A program made the translations under genes and the position numbers. A DNA stretch of 41,656 nt from Alphaproteobacteria bacterium (GTDB taxonomy: Bacteria > Pseudomonadota > Alphaproteobacteria > Geminicoccales > Geminicoccaceae): positions 1-41,656 of the forward strand of contig JAUIID010000019.1 of assembly GCA_030431615.1 (NCBI GenBank), given 5' to 3'. Positions within the stretch are counted from its first letter, which is position 1. Every line of letters begins with the position of its first letter. A model generated the notes under the pieces. That model saw only the letters and a program-made list of their open reading frames with translations. It was not told the DNA's origin and searched no databases. Shown piece by piece: positions 1 to 7,456 of the stretch.

Positions 1-43
1 GAGTCGGCTCCTGACCGGTTCTTCAACCAGAAGGAGAAGACCC

Positions 44-412
44 ATGCGTATCCTGCTCGCCGCCGCGGCCCTGGTCGCGCTCTCTGCGGGTGCGGCCTCG
101 GCCGAACCCGTGAAGCTCGACGAGGCCGCACTCGGTGATGTGGCCGGCGGGTTGTCGATCGGCTTCGGGCCGATCGACATCGGAGTGGCCAACGTCATCA
201 CCACTCCGGTCCTGGTCGACACCAGCCTCACCAACGATCTCACCAACAACATCAGCAACAACTTCGACCTGGACCTCGATTCCCAGGTGGGTACCGCCCT
301 GGCGGTCAACACCAACGCGGTCATCGCCGCGTTCTCCGAGAACGTCGCCGGAATGGGCACCGGAGTCTCCGCTCTGGACTTCACTACCGGCGCAGCCGGC
401 GTCGCTCCCTAG
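44..412 (+). CDS. Small exported Asn-rich protein with Sec signal plus double-glycine leader; putative fibre subunit
   Basis: 122 residues. Residues 1-20 form a Sec signal peptide ending ASA|EP. It is followed directly by LDEAALGDVAGG (residues 25-36), which has the spacing of a double-glycine leader recognised by C39 peptidases. The remaining 86 residues are rich in Asn, Val, Ala, Gly and Thr and contain no Lys, Arg, Cys or Trp, a composition typical of self-assembling secreted proteins. An AAGGAG ribosome site sits about 8 bases before the ATG. It is the first gene of an operon with a similar protein, a C39 peptidase and an outer-membrane barrel. By analogy with Pseudomonas FapB/FapC I infer an exported amyloid-like subunit or nucleator; a secreted peptide or bacteriocin-like product is the alternative. 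No sequence family was recognised from the mature part. Confidence 0.75.
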   Translation: MRILLAAAALVALSAGAASAEPVKLDEAALGDVAGGLSIGFGPIDIGVANVITTPVLVDTSLTNDLTNNISNNFDLDLDSQVGTALAVNTNAVIAAFSENVAGMGTGVSALDFTTGAAGVAP

Positions 413-433
413 CACGCTGCGTCGAACTTGAAA

Positions 434-465
434 GGCGCTCCCTGGGCCTCGGCCCCGGGGGCGCC
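434..465 (+). terminator. Intercistronic hairpin between the two small exported-protein genes
   Basis: Arms 434-448 and 451-465 pair over about 15 positions with one G-U pair and one mismatch around a 2-base centre. The downstream stretch is pyrimidine-rich (TCCTTCCTCC) but has no true T-run. It could be a partial terminator or an mRNA-stabilising stem that makes the first gene's product more abundant than those of the genes after it. Confidence 0.5.
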
Positions 466-508
466 TCCTTCCTCCCCACCATCCGGAACTCGATCGGAGC
501 GACAGAAG

Positions 509-955
509 ATGCGTGCCATGAACCTGCTCTTCGCCGGCATGCTCGTCGTGCCGGGGATGCTGCTGCCCCAGACCGGCCACGCCGAGCCCAGGCCGCTCAA
601 CGACGAAGCGCTTGGCGAAGTCACCGGTGGTCTCTTCGACGTCTACGTCGTGATGCCGGTCGTCGTCGTGCACAACAACAACAACGCGGTCGCCACCGGC
701 ATTCATTCGCAAAACGTGACCGCCGATGCCGTTGCCAACGTGGCGGTCAATCCAGTCATCAACATCGAGCCGACGGACATGATCGGCACCATGGCGCCAG
801 TGGTCGTCAATGCGCCACTTGTCGGCGGCATCGCCGGTCCGGAGGTCATTGCCCCGGCCATCGGCGGCTCGGCCGTTGCCGCCGAGGTCATCAATGCCGT
901 GCCCACCTGGGTGCCCTGGGCCGCCGAGCTGCGCGGCTCGCTGGGGGTGAGATGA
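509..955 (+). CDS. Second small exported protein with Sec signal plus double-glycine leader; putative fibre subunit
   Basis: 148 residues from the ATG at 509, preceded by GGAG about 10 bases upstream; an in-frame ATG three codons later is an alternative start. A signal peptide (about residues 1-25, ending GHA|EP) is followed by LNDEALGEVTGG (residues 30-41), clearly the same leader as in the gene before it. The mature part holds a run of four Asn residues and many short Val/Ala/Asn/Gly segments. It has no Lys or Cys, and Arg occurs only near the C-terminus. Its stop overlaps the start of the C39 peptidase gene (ATGA), so the two are translationally coupled. I infer a second substrate of that peptidase and of the downstream barrel, probably a fibre subunit. 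Confidence 0.72.
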   Translation: MRAMNLLFAGMLVVPGMLLPQTGHAEPRPLNDEALGEVTGGLFDVYVVMPVVVVHNNNNAVATGIHSQNVTADAVANVAVNPVINIEPTDMIGTMAPVVVNAPLVGGIAGPEVIAPAIGGSAVAAEVINAVPTWVPWAAELRGSLGVR

Positions 956-1605
956 GCACGCCCCAAGTGTGGCGCCGCCGCCTCCTCGCCGCCGGGGCGC
1001 TGGCGCTCGTCGCACTCGCCGCACCCGCCCGGGCCGATGTGTCGGAAGCCTACGTCAAGCGGGTCCGCACCTTCATCGAGATGCGCCAGGCCAATGTCGT
1101 GCTGCAGGAATGGGACCTGAGCTGCGGTGCCGCCTCGCTCGCCACGCTGCTGACCTACCAGCACGGCGATTCGGTGCCGGAGAAGGAGATCGCCATGGCC
1201 ATGCTCAAGGCGACCGAGGCCGACCTCGTCCGGCAGCGGCTGGGCTTCTCGCTCCTCGACCTGAAGCGCTACCTCGCCAACCGGGGCTATGTGGGCGACG
1301 GCTACGGCGAGGTGGCCGTCACCGACCTCGTCGACCTCGCGCCGGCCATCGTGCCCATCAGGATCCAGGCCGCCTACGACCATTTCGTCGTCTTACGCGG
1401 CCTGTCGAACGGTCGGGCGGTCCTCGCCGATTCCGCCTACGGCAACCGCACCATGCCGATCGGCGAGTTCCTCGACGTCTGGCAGGGCCGGGTCGCCTTC
1501 GTCGTCCGGCGTCCCGACGACCCGCCGCAGCAGAACCTGCTCGCCCTACGCGACGACGAGCTGCTCATCGTCCCGCCCGCAATGGTGCGCGCGGTGATGC
1601 ACTGA
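952..1605 (+). CDS. Stand-alone exported C39-family cysteine peptidase (FapD-like)
   Basis: 217 residues. An arginine-containing signal peptide (about residues 1-28, ending ARA|DV) predicts the periplasm. The C39 fold is intact: Gln52 and Cys58 in QEWDLSCGAAS give the oxyanion and nucleophile residues, His144 lies in YDHFVVL and Asp160 in LADSAYG. Unlike bacteriocin-exporter C39 domains there is no attached ABC transporter or membrane domain. C39 enzymes cut after double-glycine leaders, and such leaders are present in both upstream genes and in the barrel gene downstream. In Pseudomonas the equivalent FapD is a periplasmic C39 peptidase of the functional-amyloid system. The gene overlaps the preceding one by four bases. 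The family call is firm; the substrates are inferred. Confidence 0.88.
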   Translation: MSTPQVWRRRLLAAGALALVALAAPARADVSEAYVKRVRTFIEMRQANVVLQEWDLSCGAASLATLLTYQHGDSVPEKEIAMAMLKATEADLVRQRLGFSLLDLKRYLANRGYVGDGYGEVAVTDLVDLAPAIVPIRIQAAYDHFVVLRGLSNGRAVLADSAYGNRTMPIGEFLDVWQGRVAFVVRRPDDPPQQNLLALRDDELLIVPPAMVRAVMH

Positions 1606-1627
1606 GCGCGCCCAGGGAATTGCCGAC

Positions 1628-3088
1628 ATGCCCCCCAGCTTTCAGATGATCCCGCCCCGCGCACAACCGGCCGCACCGATCGCGTCGCCGAAGCTCTCAA
1701 GGCCAACGCGGCTGCTCATCACGACCGCGCTCTCCCTCTCACTCTGGTACGGCCTGGTCCAGGGCACTGCCCTCGGCTATGCCCAGCTCCGCGACCTGCT
1801 GGATGCGCCCGCGGAAGCGGCGCCGGGCCAGGCCTCGCGCGCGCCGGCACCAGCCCGATCCCCGGCAACCCGAGCCGCGCGCCCGGATGCCGATGCACTT
1901 CGTCAGGAGTACATCCGAAGGCTGAACGCCATCGACCCCGTCGTCACAGCCACCGTGCTCGCCCCCGATGCCGCAGCCAGCCGGGGCGATGCGCCGTCCG
2001 GGGGCGCCGTCCCGGGCAGTGTCGGAAGGCCCGCCGAAGCAATGCCGGCGCCGGCCGTCGACACGGAAGGTGACGCGGAGGGCGGCACGACGCGCGACAT
2101 CGTGCTCGGCATGCTGCAGGAGTTCGGCCTGGTCTCGAGCCGGTCCGGCGGGTCGCTGTCGGACAACCAGCTGGACGGCATTGTCGGTGGCCAGGCCGCA
2201 CCGGACGGGCTGGCCGCCGCTTCGGGCGCCGCCACCGAGGACGAGCCGGATCCGCAGCTCGACGCCCTCAACCGCGTGCTGGTGGAGGGAGGCGGCCTTC
2301 TGCTGCCGCCCTGGACGGTCGAGCTGCAGCCGGAAGGCCGCTACTCCTACAAGGGCGCCAATGGCCTGCTGATCACGCAGCAGAATGGCCAGAACAGCGT
2401 GATGGCGCACAGTGCCGACATCACGAAATACGAGGCAGCCATCACCGGACGCATGGGCCTGCCGTGGCACAGCCAGGTCGAGCTGCGCGTACCCTATACT
2501 CATGTCAGCGAGGAATCGTCGGTCGGCGCCAGCAACTCGGACAGCTCCAGCTCGCATGGACTGGGCGACATCGAGGTGGGTCTGTCGCACCAGTTGCTGC
2601 GCGAGAGCGGCTGGATCCCCGACATGATCGGCGAGATCCGCTATCGCGCCCCGACCGGCGACGACAATTTCGGCAATGACGCGCTGCCGGTCGGCTCCGG
2701 CTTCCATGGCGTCACCGGCCGCGTCACCTTCGTCAAGTCGCTCGATCCCGTGGTTTTCCTTGGCAGCGCCGGCTATACGGCGAACTTCGAGGACACCAAG
2801 GAGGGCTTCAAGATCGACCCTGGCGACAGCCTCGAGCTCGGGATCAATGCGATCCTCGCTGCCGGGCCGCGGGTGTCGCTGCGCACCGGGTTCGGCCTCG
2901 CCTTCACCAGCGAGGCCAAGGTCGACGGCGACAAGGTCAGCGGCTCGGACAGGACGGAGGGTGTGCTCAATGTCGGCGGCGCGGTCGTCCTGCCCGGCAA
3001 GAACCTGCTCGATCTCGGGGTGGGCGTTGGTGTCACCGAAGATGCCCCCGATGTCGCCGTTCGTTTGGCATTGACCCACCGCTTCTGA
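1628..3088 (+). CDS. Outer-membrane beta-barrel with long N-terminal extension and internal double-glycine motif (FapF-like)
   Basis: 486 residues. A hydrophobic segment at about 29-50 acts as signal or anchor. It is followed by a low-complexity Ala/Pro/Gly region and short helical stretches (LRQEYIRRLNAID; IVLGMLQEFGLV). LSDNQLDGIVGG at 177-188 is a third copy of the leader motif found in the two small proteins. From about residue 223 to the end there are amphipathic strands ending in ...ALTHRF with a terminal Phe, the usual outer-membrane barrel signature, similar to the Phenol_MetA_deg barrel family. About 264 residues would suit a 12-stranded barrel. FapF of Pseudomonas likewise has an N-terminal helical plug before its barrel and exports amyloid subunits. 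I infer an export pore processed by the upstream peptidase. Confidence 0.8.
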   Translation: MPPSFQMIPPRAQPAAPIASPKLSRPTRLLITTALSLSLWYGLVQGTALGYAQLRDLLDAPAEAAPGQASRAPAPARSPATRAARPDADALRQEYIRRLNAIDPVVTATVLAPDAAASRGDAPSGGAVPGSVGRPAEAMPAPAVDTEGDAEGGTTRDIVLGMLQEFGLVSSRSGGSLSDNQLDGIVGGQAAPDGLAAASGAATEDEPDPQLDALNRVLVEGGGLLLPPWTVELQPEGRYSYKGANGLLITQQNGQNSVMAHSADITKYEAAITGRMGLPWHSQVELRVPYTHVSEESSVGASNSDSSSSHGLGDIEVGLSHQLLRESGWIPDMIGEIRYRAPTGDDNFGNDALPVGSGFHGVTGRVTFVKSLDPVVFLGSAGYTANFEDTKEGFKIDPGDSLELGINAILAAGPRVSLRTGFGLAFTSEAKVDGDKVSGSDRTEGVLNVGGAVVLPGKNLLDLGVGVGVTEDAPDVAVRLALTHRF

Positions 3089-3182
3089 GGCGATAGAAAT
3101 CCCCTTTAGCCAACGATGCAGTCCTTAAAATCGGCGTGAGTAACAAATAGATAGGGTGACATAAAGGCCCAGGCTGCAGAAA

Positions 3183-4052
3183 ATGGCTCTTGATATCTTA
3201 TCCCAGCTCTTGCGACAGACGACGCGAACGAAGGATCGCTTCAATCGCGACCGTTTTCGCAATCTCGTGCACTATATATGCTGGGTCTGCGACAACCCGC
3301 GTACTCTGGGAGTCAAGCGGCTCGGGCGGGTGTTGTGGTACAGTGAGCGCAACGTCTACCTGGAAACCGGACGCTGGCTGAGTGGCGCCACCTATTTGCG
3401 CCAGCAGGGCGGCCCCCACCCGCGGCCACTGGAGCCGATGCTGCAGGAGCTGGAGGCCGGTGGTGCGATTGCCCGTCGCGTCGCCGACCGAAGCGACGAT
3501 TTCGACCTCCTGTTCGCGGTTCGGCGACCCGATCTCTCGCAGTTCAGGCCCGAAGAGATCAGCATCGTCGAGGCGGTGATCAGGGTGGTCTGCCTCGACG
3601 CGCGGGGCGCGGTCGCCCATCAGGCGGCGCATGACCAGGTCTGGCAGATCGCCAGGATCGGCGAGCCCCTGCCTTACTACACGGTGTTTGCCGGACGACC
3701 CGGTGACCTGCTGCCCGCCGATATCGACTGGGCGATGCGCACCATCCGGTCGCCGGCGAAGGACGAAACGGTGGACGCCTTCCACGAACTGGCGGAGCGG
3801 GCGAGCCCGAAGGTCGCGGACTGCCTGAAGCTGCAAGCGATCGAGGGCGTCCTCTGGCATCTCAATCACGATCCGACCATCGGCGTGTCCCTGCCCGTCA
3901 ACGATGCCTCCTGGTTCATCTACAAGCAGGCCGAGCACCAGCGGCTGCTGGTGCCGGAAGTGGCCGTCGTCTATCGCTTCGATGTGGAAGAGCTGCTGCT
4001 CGAGTCGTTGCGCATCGGCAGTGTCGACGACGTCGACGAAGATGATCTCTAG
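3183..4052 (+). CDS. Panacea (SocA-like antitoxin) domain protein with possible ParE-like C-terminal domain
   Basis: 289 residues. Residues about 25-178 match the Panacea/SocA pattern: a helical start, LGRVLWYSERNVYLETG followed by LSGATYLRQQGGPHP, and later WQIARIGEPLPYYTVF. Panacea domains are known as antitoxin or chaperone-like parts of toxin-antitoxin pairs and as ClpXP adaptors. The rest (about 195-277) runs FHELAERASPKVADCLKLQ, then NHDPTIGVSLP and VAVVYRFDVEELLLESLRI, which resembles the ParE/RelE toxin fold layout. That second assignment is only an inference. No separate partner toxin gene is adjacent. The 94-base gap before the gene is AT-rich and may hold its own promoter. The acidic tail is DDVDEDDL. 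Confidence 0.62.
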   Translation: MALDILSQLLRQTTRTKDRFNRDRFRNLVHYICWVCDNPRTLGVKRLGRVLWYSERNVYLETGRWLSGATYLRQQGGPHPRPLEPMLQELEAGGAIARRVADRSDDFDLLFAVRRPDLSQFRPEEISIVEAVIRVVCLDARGAVAHQAAHDQVWQIARIGEPLPYYTVFAGRPGDLLPADIDWAMRTIRSPAKDETVDAFHELAERASPKVADCLKLQAIEGVLWHLNHDPTIGVSLPVNDASWFIYKQAEHQRLLVPEVAVVYRFDVEELLLESLRIGSVDDVDEDDL

Positions 4053-4122
4053 CCCGGGGGTACCCCGGCGCACGAGCGGGCTTCCGTTGCGGCTTCCCTG
4101 ACCGGGCCCTCCCGGCCGATGG

Positions 4123-4851
4123 CTAGTTGGTCAGGTGGAGGCTCGCGTCGCTCGGCCTCTGCACCTGCTGACCGGTTTCCGACAGCATCTCCTTCGCCAG
4201 AAGTGCGGCGTGCGTCCGGTTCGTGGCGCCGAGCTTGCGCATGATATGGCGCATATGCACCTTGACGGTCGTCTCACAGATCTCGAGCTCGTAGGCGATG
4301 ATCTTGTTCGGCTTGCCTTCGCCGAGGCCGGCAAGAACCTCGATCTCCCGCGGCGTGAAGAAGTCGATTGCCAGATTGGCCTCCGGGCGATTGCGCGGAT
4401 CGGCCTGCGGACCGGACGTGGCGGGCGCGCCGGCGTTCGCCATGACCGGCGGAAAGGCCGTACCGCCGATCATCAGCAGCCGGAGGCACTGGATCAGCAG
4501 ATCCATGGACACGCTCGACGCCAGGTAGCCCTTGGCACCGAGCTGCATGGCTTCCGTGACGTCGTGCGCATCGAAGTCGTCGGTGACGATCAGGATAGGG
4601 ACGCCCGGCAAGGATTTCTCGATGGCGACGAAATCTTCCCGCAAGGCCGAATTCTTCGCGAGGCCGCCCCCGCCGAGCAGCAGGACCGCCGCCACGACGT
4701 CGCGATCGACGGCCGCCTCGCCCAGCAGTGCTTCCAGTGAGCTCACGGAGGCAGCGGGCCAGCTGGACGCCAGTGCCGCTTCCAGGCTGTGCCGCCACAG
4801 CACGCGACGGTCGGCTATGCAGATGCCAAACGGCTCAGTGAGCGAGGGCAT
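4123..4851 (-). CDS. LuxR/NarL-type transcription regulator with degenerate receiver domain
   Basis: 242 residues from the ATG at 4851; an in-frame TTG at 4890 would add 13 residues but gives no better domain start. The N-terminal half has receiver architecture (ICIADRRVLWRHSL; ILIVTDDFDAHDV; LGAKGYLASS). However, the phosphoacceptor Asp is missing, the segment reading AAVLLLGGGG, and the conserved Lys after GYL is replaced. The C-terminal half is a LuxR helix-turn-helix: FFTPREIEVLAGLGEGKPNK, then TTVKVHMRHIMRKLGATNRT. It is therefore probably phosphorylation-independent, as CsgD of the curli system is. It lies convergent to the Panacea gene and about 1 kb from the fibre operon. Control of that operon is a guess from position. 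Confidence 0.8.
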   Translation of the reverse strand: MPSLTEPFGICIADRRVLWRHSLEAALASSWPAASVSSLEALLGEAAVDRDVVAAVLLLGGGGLAKNSALREDFVAIEKSLPGVPILIVTDDFDAHDVTEAMQLGAKGYLASSVSMDLLIQCLRLLMIGGTAFPPVMANAGAPATSGPQADPRNRPEANLAIDFFTPREIEVLAGLGEGKPNKIIAYELEICETTVKVHMRHIMRKLGATNRTHAALLAKEMLSETGQQVQRPSDASLHLTN

Positions 4852-4989
4852 CCTTTGGCAGTCCTCGCACCTGGAGGCGACGGAAGGCAATCGAACAATC
4901 CCTGGTTGTTTTGCTGAGGCATCCTGTTCGCTTCTAAGTCATCCGTATCACGCACCTGAGAGCTTCGCAACCAGAACGCTTCCATCACG

Positions 4990-5015
4990 GTAGAATTGGA
5001 AGAGAAAAATTCTAC
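4990..5015. promoter_or_regulatory. Inverted repeat in AT-rich promoter region of the LuxR-type gene
   Basis: GTAGAATT at 4990-4997 and AATTCTAC at 5008-5015 form a perfect 8-base inverted repeat around 10 bases. It sits about 140 bases before the start codon of the LuxR-type gene in an AT-rich island. It could be an operator for a dimeric regulator. The binding protein is unknown. Confidence 0.4.
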
Positions 5016-5290
5016 TCGTCTGGAGAAGCAGGCGTTTTTCATGCGGACAGCAAATCGATGCTCCAAGTATTCGATCGATAATGTTAAAATCATCTCTTAG
5101 TTAACCTTGCAGCACGCGGCGAGTCACATCGCTCGACTGGGGAGTCGGCTTGGTGTCGGGACCAACACAGGCCATTCATTGACCGACCGGCCACTTGACG
5201 GGGGCAGCGCCCGGTCGTCCGATCCACCGAGAAAGTGAAGGCGGCAGGCGCCAATGACCGATCGAAGCGCCTTTCTCCGCCACGAGGATT

Positions 5291-5318
5291 TCCGCTGTAC
5301 GTCCCCCGGTACAGCGGA
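5291..5318 (-). terminator. Hairpin downstream of phnX
   Basis: TCCGCTGTAC (5291-5300) and GTACAGCGGA (5309-5318) are perfectly complementary over 10 bases around an 8-base loop. The hairpin is 90 bases past the phnX stop on the minus strand. There is no T-tract, so it may be a 3'-end stabilising stem or a Rho-assisted end rather than a classical intrinsic terminator. Confidence 0.4.
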
Positions 5319-5407
5319 GTGGTCCCGGGAGCAGTCGATCCGCTCCGCCTTGCGTCTGCCAACCGGCGCACAGTGGTGAGGTGTTGATGCCGCCTTGGGC
5401 GGCGCGG

Positions 5408-6217
5408 TCAGGGACGCTCGCCGCGCGCGAGCGCCCCTTCGATCTCGTCGATCACCGGCTCGAGGTCGGCCACGCTGTCGACGACCGCATGAGCACCGGC
5501 GCGGGTCAGCCGGGCATAGGCATCGGCACGCTGCGCCTCGAGCACCTCGGGCTCGAGCGCTGCGGTCTCCTCGGCGTTGTGGCCGAAGAGATTGCCGGTC
5601 ATCGCCACGCCCACGCTCCAGCAGCCGGCGTTCAGGCCTTCCTCGATCCCGACCTCGGTATCGTCGACCTTGACGACCCGCCAGGGCCGCTGGACCTCGA
5701 GGTCGAGGAAGGTGCGCCACATCATGAGCGGCGACGGACGGCCCTGGGAGAGGTCGCCGGCACAGACGAGGCTGTCGGGGGCGTAGCCCTGCTCGGCGGC
5801 GAGCGGCAGGAGTGGCGCCATGATCTCGCGGACATAGCCGGTCGTCGAGCCGATCCTGAGGCCGCGCGCGCGCAGGCGACGCACCGTGTCGGCGGCCCCC
5901 TCGATGAGCGTGGCATAGTCGGAGACGACGGCCACGTTCAGCGGGACGAACACCTCGTAGACCCGATCGACCTCGGCTTCGCCCGGCGCCTGGCCGTGGC
6001 GTTCCTGCCAGAGTGCGGCGACGCGCGGGGCTTCCAGGATCGCCTTGACGTGGTCGCGCTTGGCCACCCCCATCGGCCCGCGCGCCTCGGCGGTGGTGAT
6101 CTCGACACCGAATTCCGCGAAGGCACGCACGAAAGCACCCATGGGTGCCTGGCTGCCATGGTCGACCATGGTGCCGGCCCAGTCGAACACGACGGCCTCG
6201 AGACGGGAGCGGGTCAT
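5408..6217 (-). CDS. phnX: Phosphonoacetaldehyde hydrolase (phosphonatase)
   Basis: 269 residues, HAD superfamily. It cleaves the C-P bond of phosphonoacetaldehyde to acetaldehyde and phosphate, the final step of 2-aminoethylphosphonate degradation. The nucleophile motif is VVFDWAGTMVD near residue 10. The Schiff-base lysine characteristic of phosphonatases sits in GVAKRDHVKAI near residue 53, and the acidic motif VVKVDDTEVGIEEG lies near residue 180. Length is normal for the family. The start overlaps the stop of the upstream FAD oxidoreductase gene by one base, so the two are co-transcribed and coupled. No phnW transaminase is found nearby, so the aldehyde is probably supplied by that oxidoreductase or by enzymes encoded elsewhere. 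Confidence 0.93.
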   Translation of the reverse strand: MTRSRLEAVVFDWAGTMVDHGSQAPMGAFVRAFAEFGVEITTAEARGPMGVAKRDHVKAILEAPRVAALWQERHGQAPGEAEVDRVYEVFVPLNVAVVSDYATLIEGAADTVRRLRARGLRIGSTTGYVREIMAPLLPLAAEQGYAPDSLVCAGDLSQGRPSPLMMWRTFLDLEVQRPWRVVKVDDTEVGIEEGLNAGCWSVGVAMTGNLFGHNAEETAALEPEVLEAQRADAYARLTRAGAHAVVDSVADLEPVIDEIEGALARGERP

Positions 6218-7362
6218 CAGGTTCCTCCGAACAGTTCGGCAACGGTTTCCTCGCCGATGGCGAAGGCGGTGCTGGCGCCGGTGCCGCTCGTCACGATGAC
6301 GAGGCGGATCGCCGGGTCCGGTGCATCACGGATCATGAGCGCATGCGGCAGCGAGGCATAAGTGCCGGTCCAGCGCTCGACGACGCTGCTGTCCGGCAGC
6401 CGCAGCACGGCCCGCAGCTCCTCGAGGATGAGCTCATCGATGGCCTCGGCGCAAAAGGGATCCGGGCTCGACGCATAGGCGTGGCTGTCGCCGACGACAA
6501 GATCGCCGTCAACGCCCTGCACGACGATCAGGTGGATGCCATGCGCCAGATGCCCGGGCTGCTCCGCCGCGAGACGGGCCCTGAGCGGTCCTGCCGCGTC
6601 GAGCTCGCTGTAGCCCAGGTATCGGACGAGCGAGAGATCCGACATGACAGCACCGGGCAGCCGGAACCCGGCCGGCGGCCTGACCTTGAGCATGTGCAGC
6701 TTGCAGCGCGTGATGCCGAGTGCCCGGATGCGGTCCGCGAAGAGCGTCCTCAGGTCGTCGCCGGGGCAAACGACGATGCGTCCGGCGGTGAGCACGCCAG
6801 AGGTGGTCACGACACGGCCGGGCTCGACGTCCCGGACCTGCGTGCGCCAGTGGAAGGCGACGCCATGCGTCTCCTCCAGCCAGCGCGCCAGCTTGTGGAC
6901 GGCGAAGCGACTCTCGACCCGGCGCTCGTGCGGGCTCCAGAGTCCGCCGGCGAGCGGCCCCTCGGCAAGCACGCCACCGTATCGCGCCCGCACGGCATCG
7001 GCCGGCAGCAGCGTGCAGTCGGCGCCCATGTCGGTCGCCTCGAAGGCTTGGAGCACCGCCATCGCCTCGGGCCGCCGGGCCACGACGAGCAGGCCTTCCT
7101 GCTCGATGGGGATGCCGGCGGCCGCCGCAACCTCCTCCCAGACGTCGCGGGAGCGCATGGCGCGGCGCCAGCCCTCCCCCCGCTGCTGGCCGGTGACGGT
7201 GATGAAGCCGAAATTGCGGACCGAGGCACCGATGGCCCGGTCCTCGCGATCGATTACGGCCACGCTCAGACCACGTCGGACGGCGGCAAGCGCGTGGGCG
7301 AGTCCCACGATGCCGGCGCCAATGACGACGAGGTCGAAGTGACGGCTCACCTGCTTCGCCAC
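6217..7362 (-). CDS. FAD-dependent oxidoreductase of the phosphonate-associated family (TIGR03364-like)
   Basis: 381 residues from the GTG at 7362, preceded by GAGGAG at ideal distance; an ATG 54 bases upstream lacks such a site. The N-terminus is a dinucleotide-binding fold (FDLVVIGAGIVGLAHALAAV), followed by IGASVRNFGF and a C-terminal TGTYASLPHALMIRDAPDP and VTSGTGASTAF, as in the DAO family of amine oxidases. Members of this clade are typically encoded beside phnX and are thought to oxidise aminoethylphosphonate-type amines to phosphonoacetaldehyde. The direct overlap with phnX here supports that. The exact substrate (2-aminoethylphosphonate or an N-alkyl derivative) cannot be told from sequence. 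Confidence 0.85.
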   Translation of the reverse strand: MAKQVSRHFDLVVIGAGIVGLAHALAAVRRGLSVAVIDREDRAIGASVRNFGFITVTGQQRGEGWRRAMRSRDVWEEVAAAAGIPIEQEGLLVVARRPEAMAVLQAFEATDMGADCTLLPADAVRARYGGVLAEGPLAGGLWSPHERRVESRFAVHKLARWLEETHGVAFHWRTQVRDVEPGRVVTTSGVLTAGRIVVCPGDDLRTLFADRIRALGITRCKLHMLKVRPPAGFRLPGAVMSDLSLVRYLGYSELDAAGPLRARLAAEQPGHLAHGIHLIVVQGVDGDLVVGDSHAYASSPDPFCAEAIDELILEELRAVLRLPDSSVVERWTGTYASLPHALMIRDAPDPAIRLVIVTSGTGASTAFAIGEETVAELFGGT

Positions 7363-7456
7363 GCCCGGCTCCTCAAAAGCCCCCGGGACAGCACCGTATA
7401 GGGTAAGAGCATGCACATGGCCGCTGCCGCCTGGATCTGTCCGGCATCGTCCATGT

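Larger units (their letters stand above)
4852..5407. other. Gene-free interval with AT-rich regulatory stretch
   Basis: About 550 bases between the LuxR-type gene and phnX, both reading leftward. I see no convincing coding region. The part at 4985-5105 is distinctly AT-rich for this window and contains an 8-base inverted repeat. A second inverted repeat lies at 5291-5318. The interval probably holds the promoter of the LuxR-type gene and the 3' end of the phnX transcript. Confidence 0.5.

Noticed and set aside
5381-7401. Long plus-strand frames opposite phnX and the FAD oxidoreductase
   Set aside because: Antisense shadows; phnX and the oxidoreductase have intact motifs and start signals.
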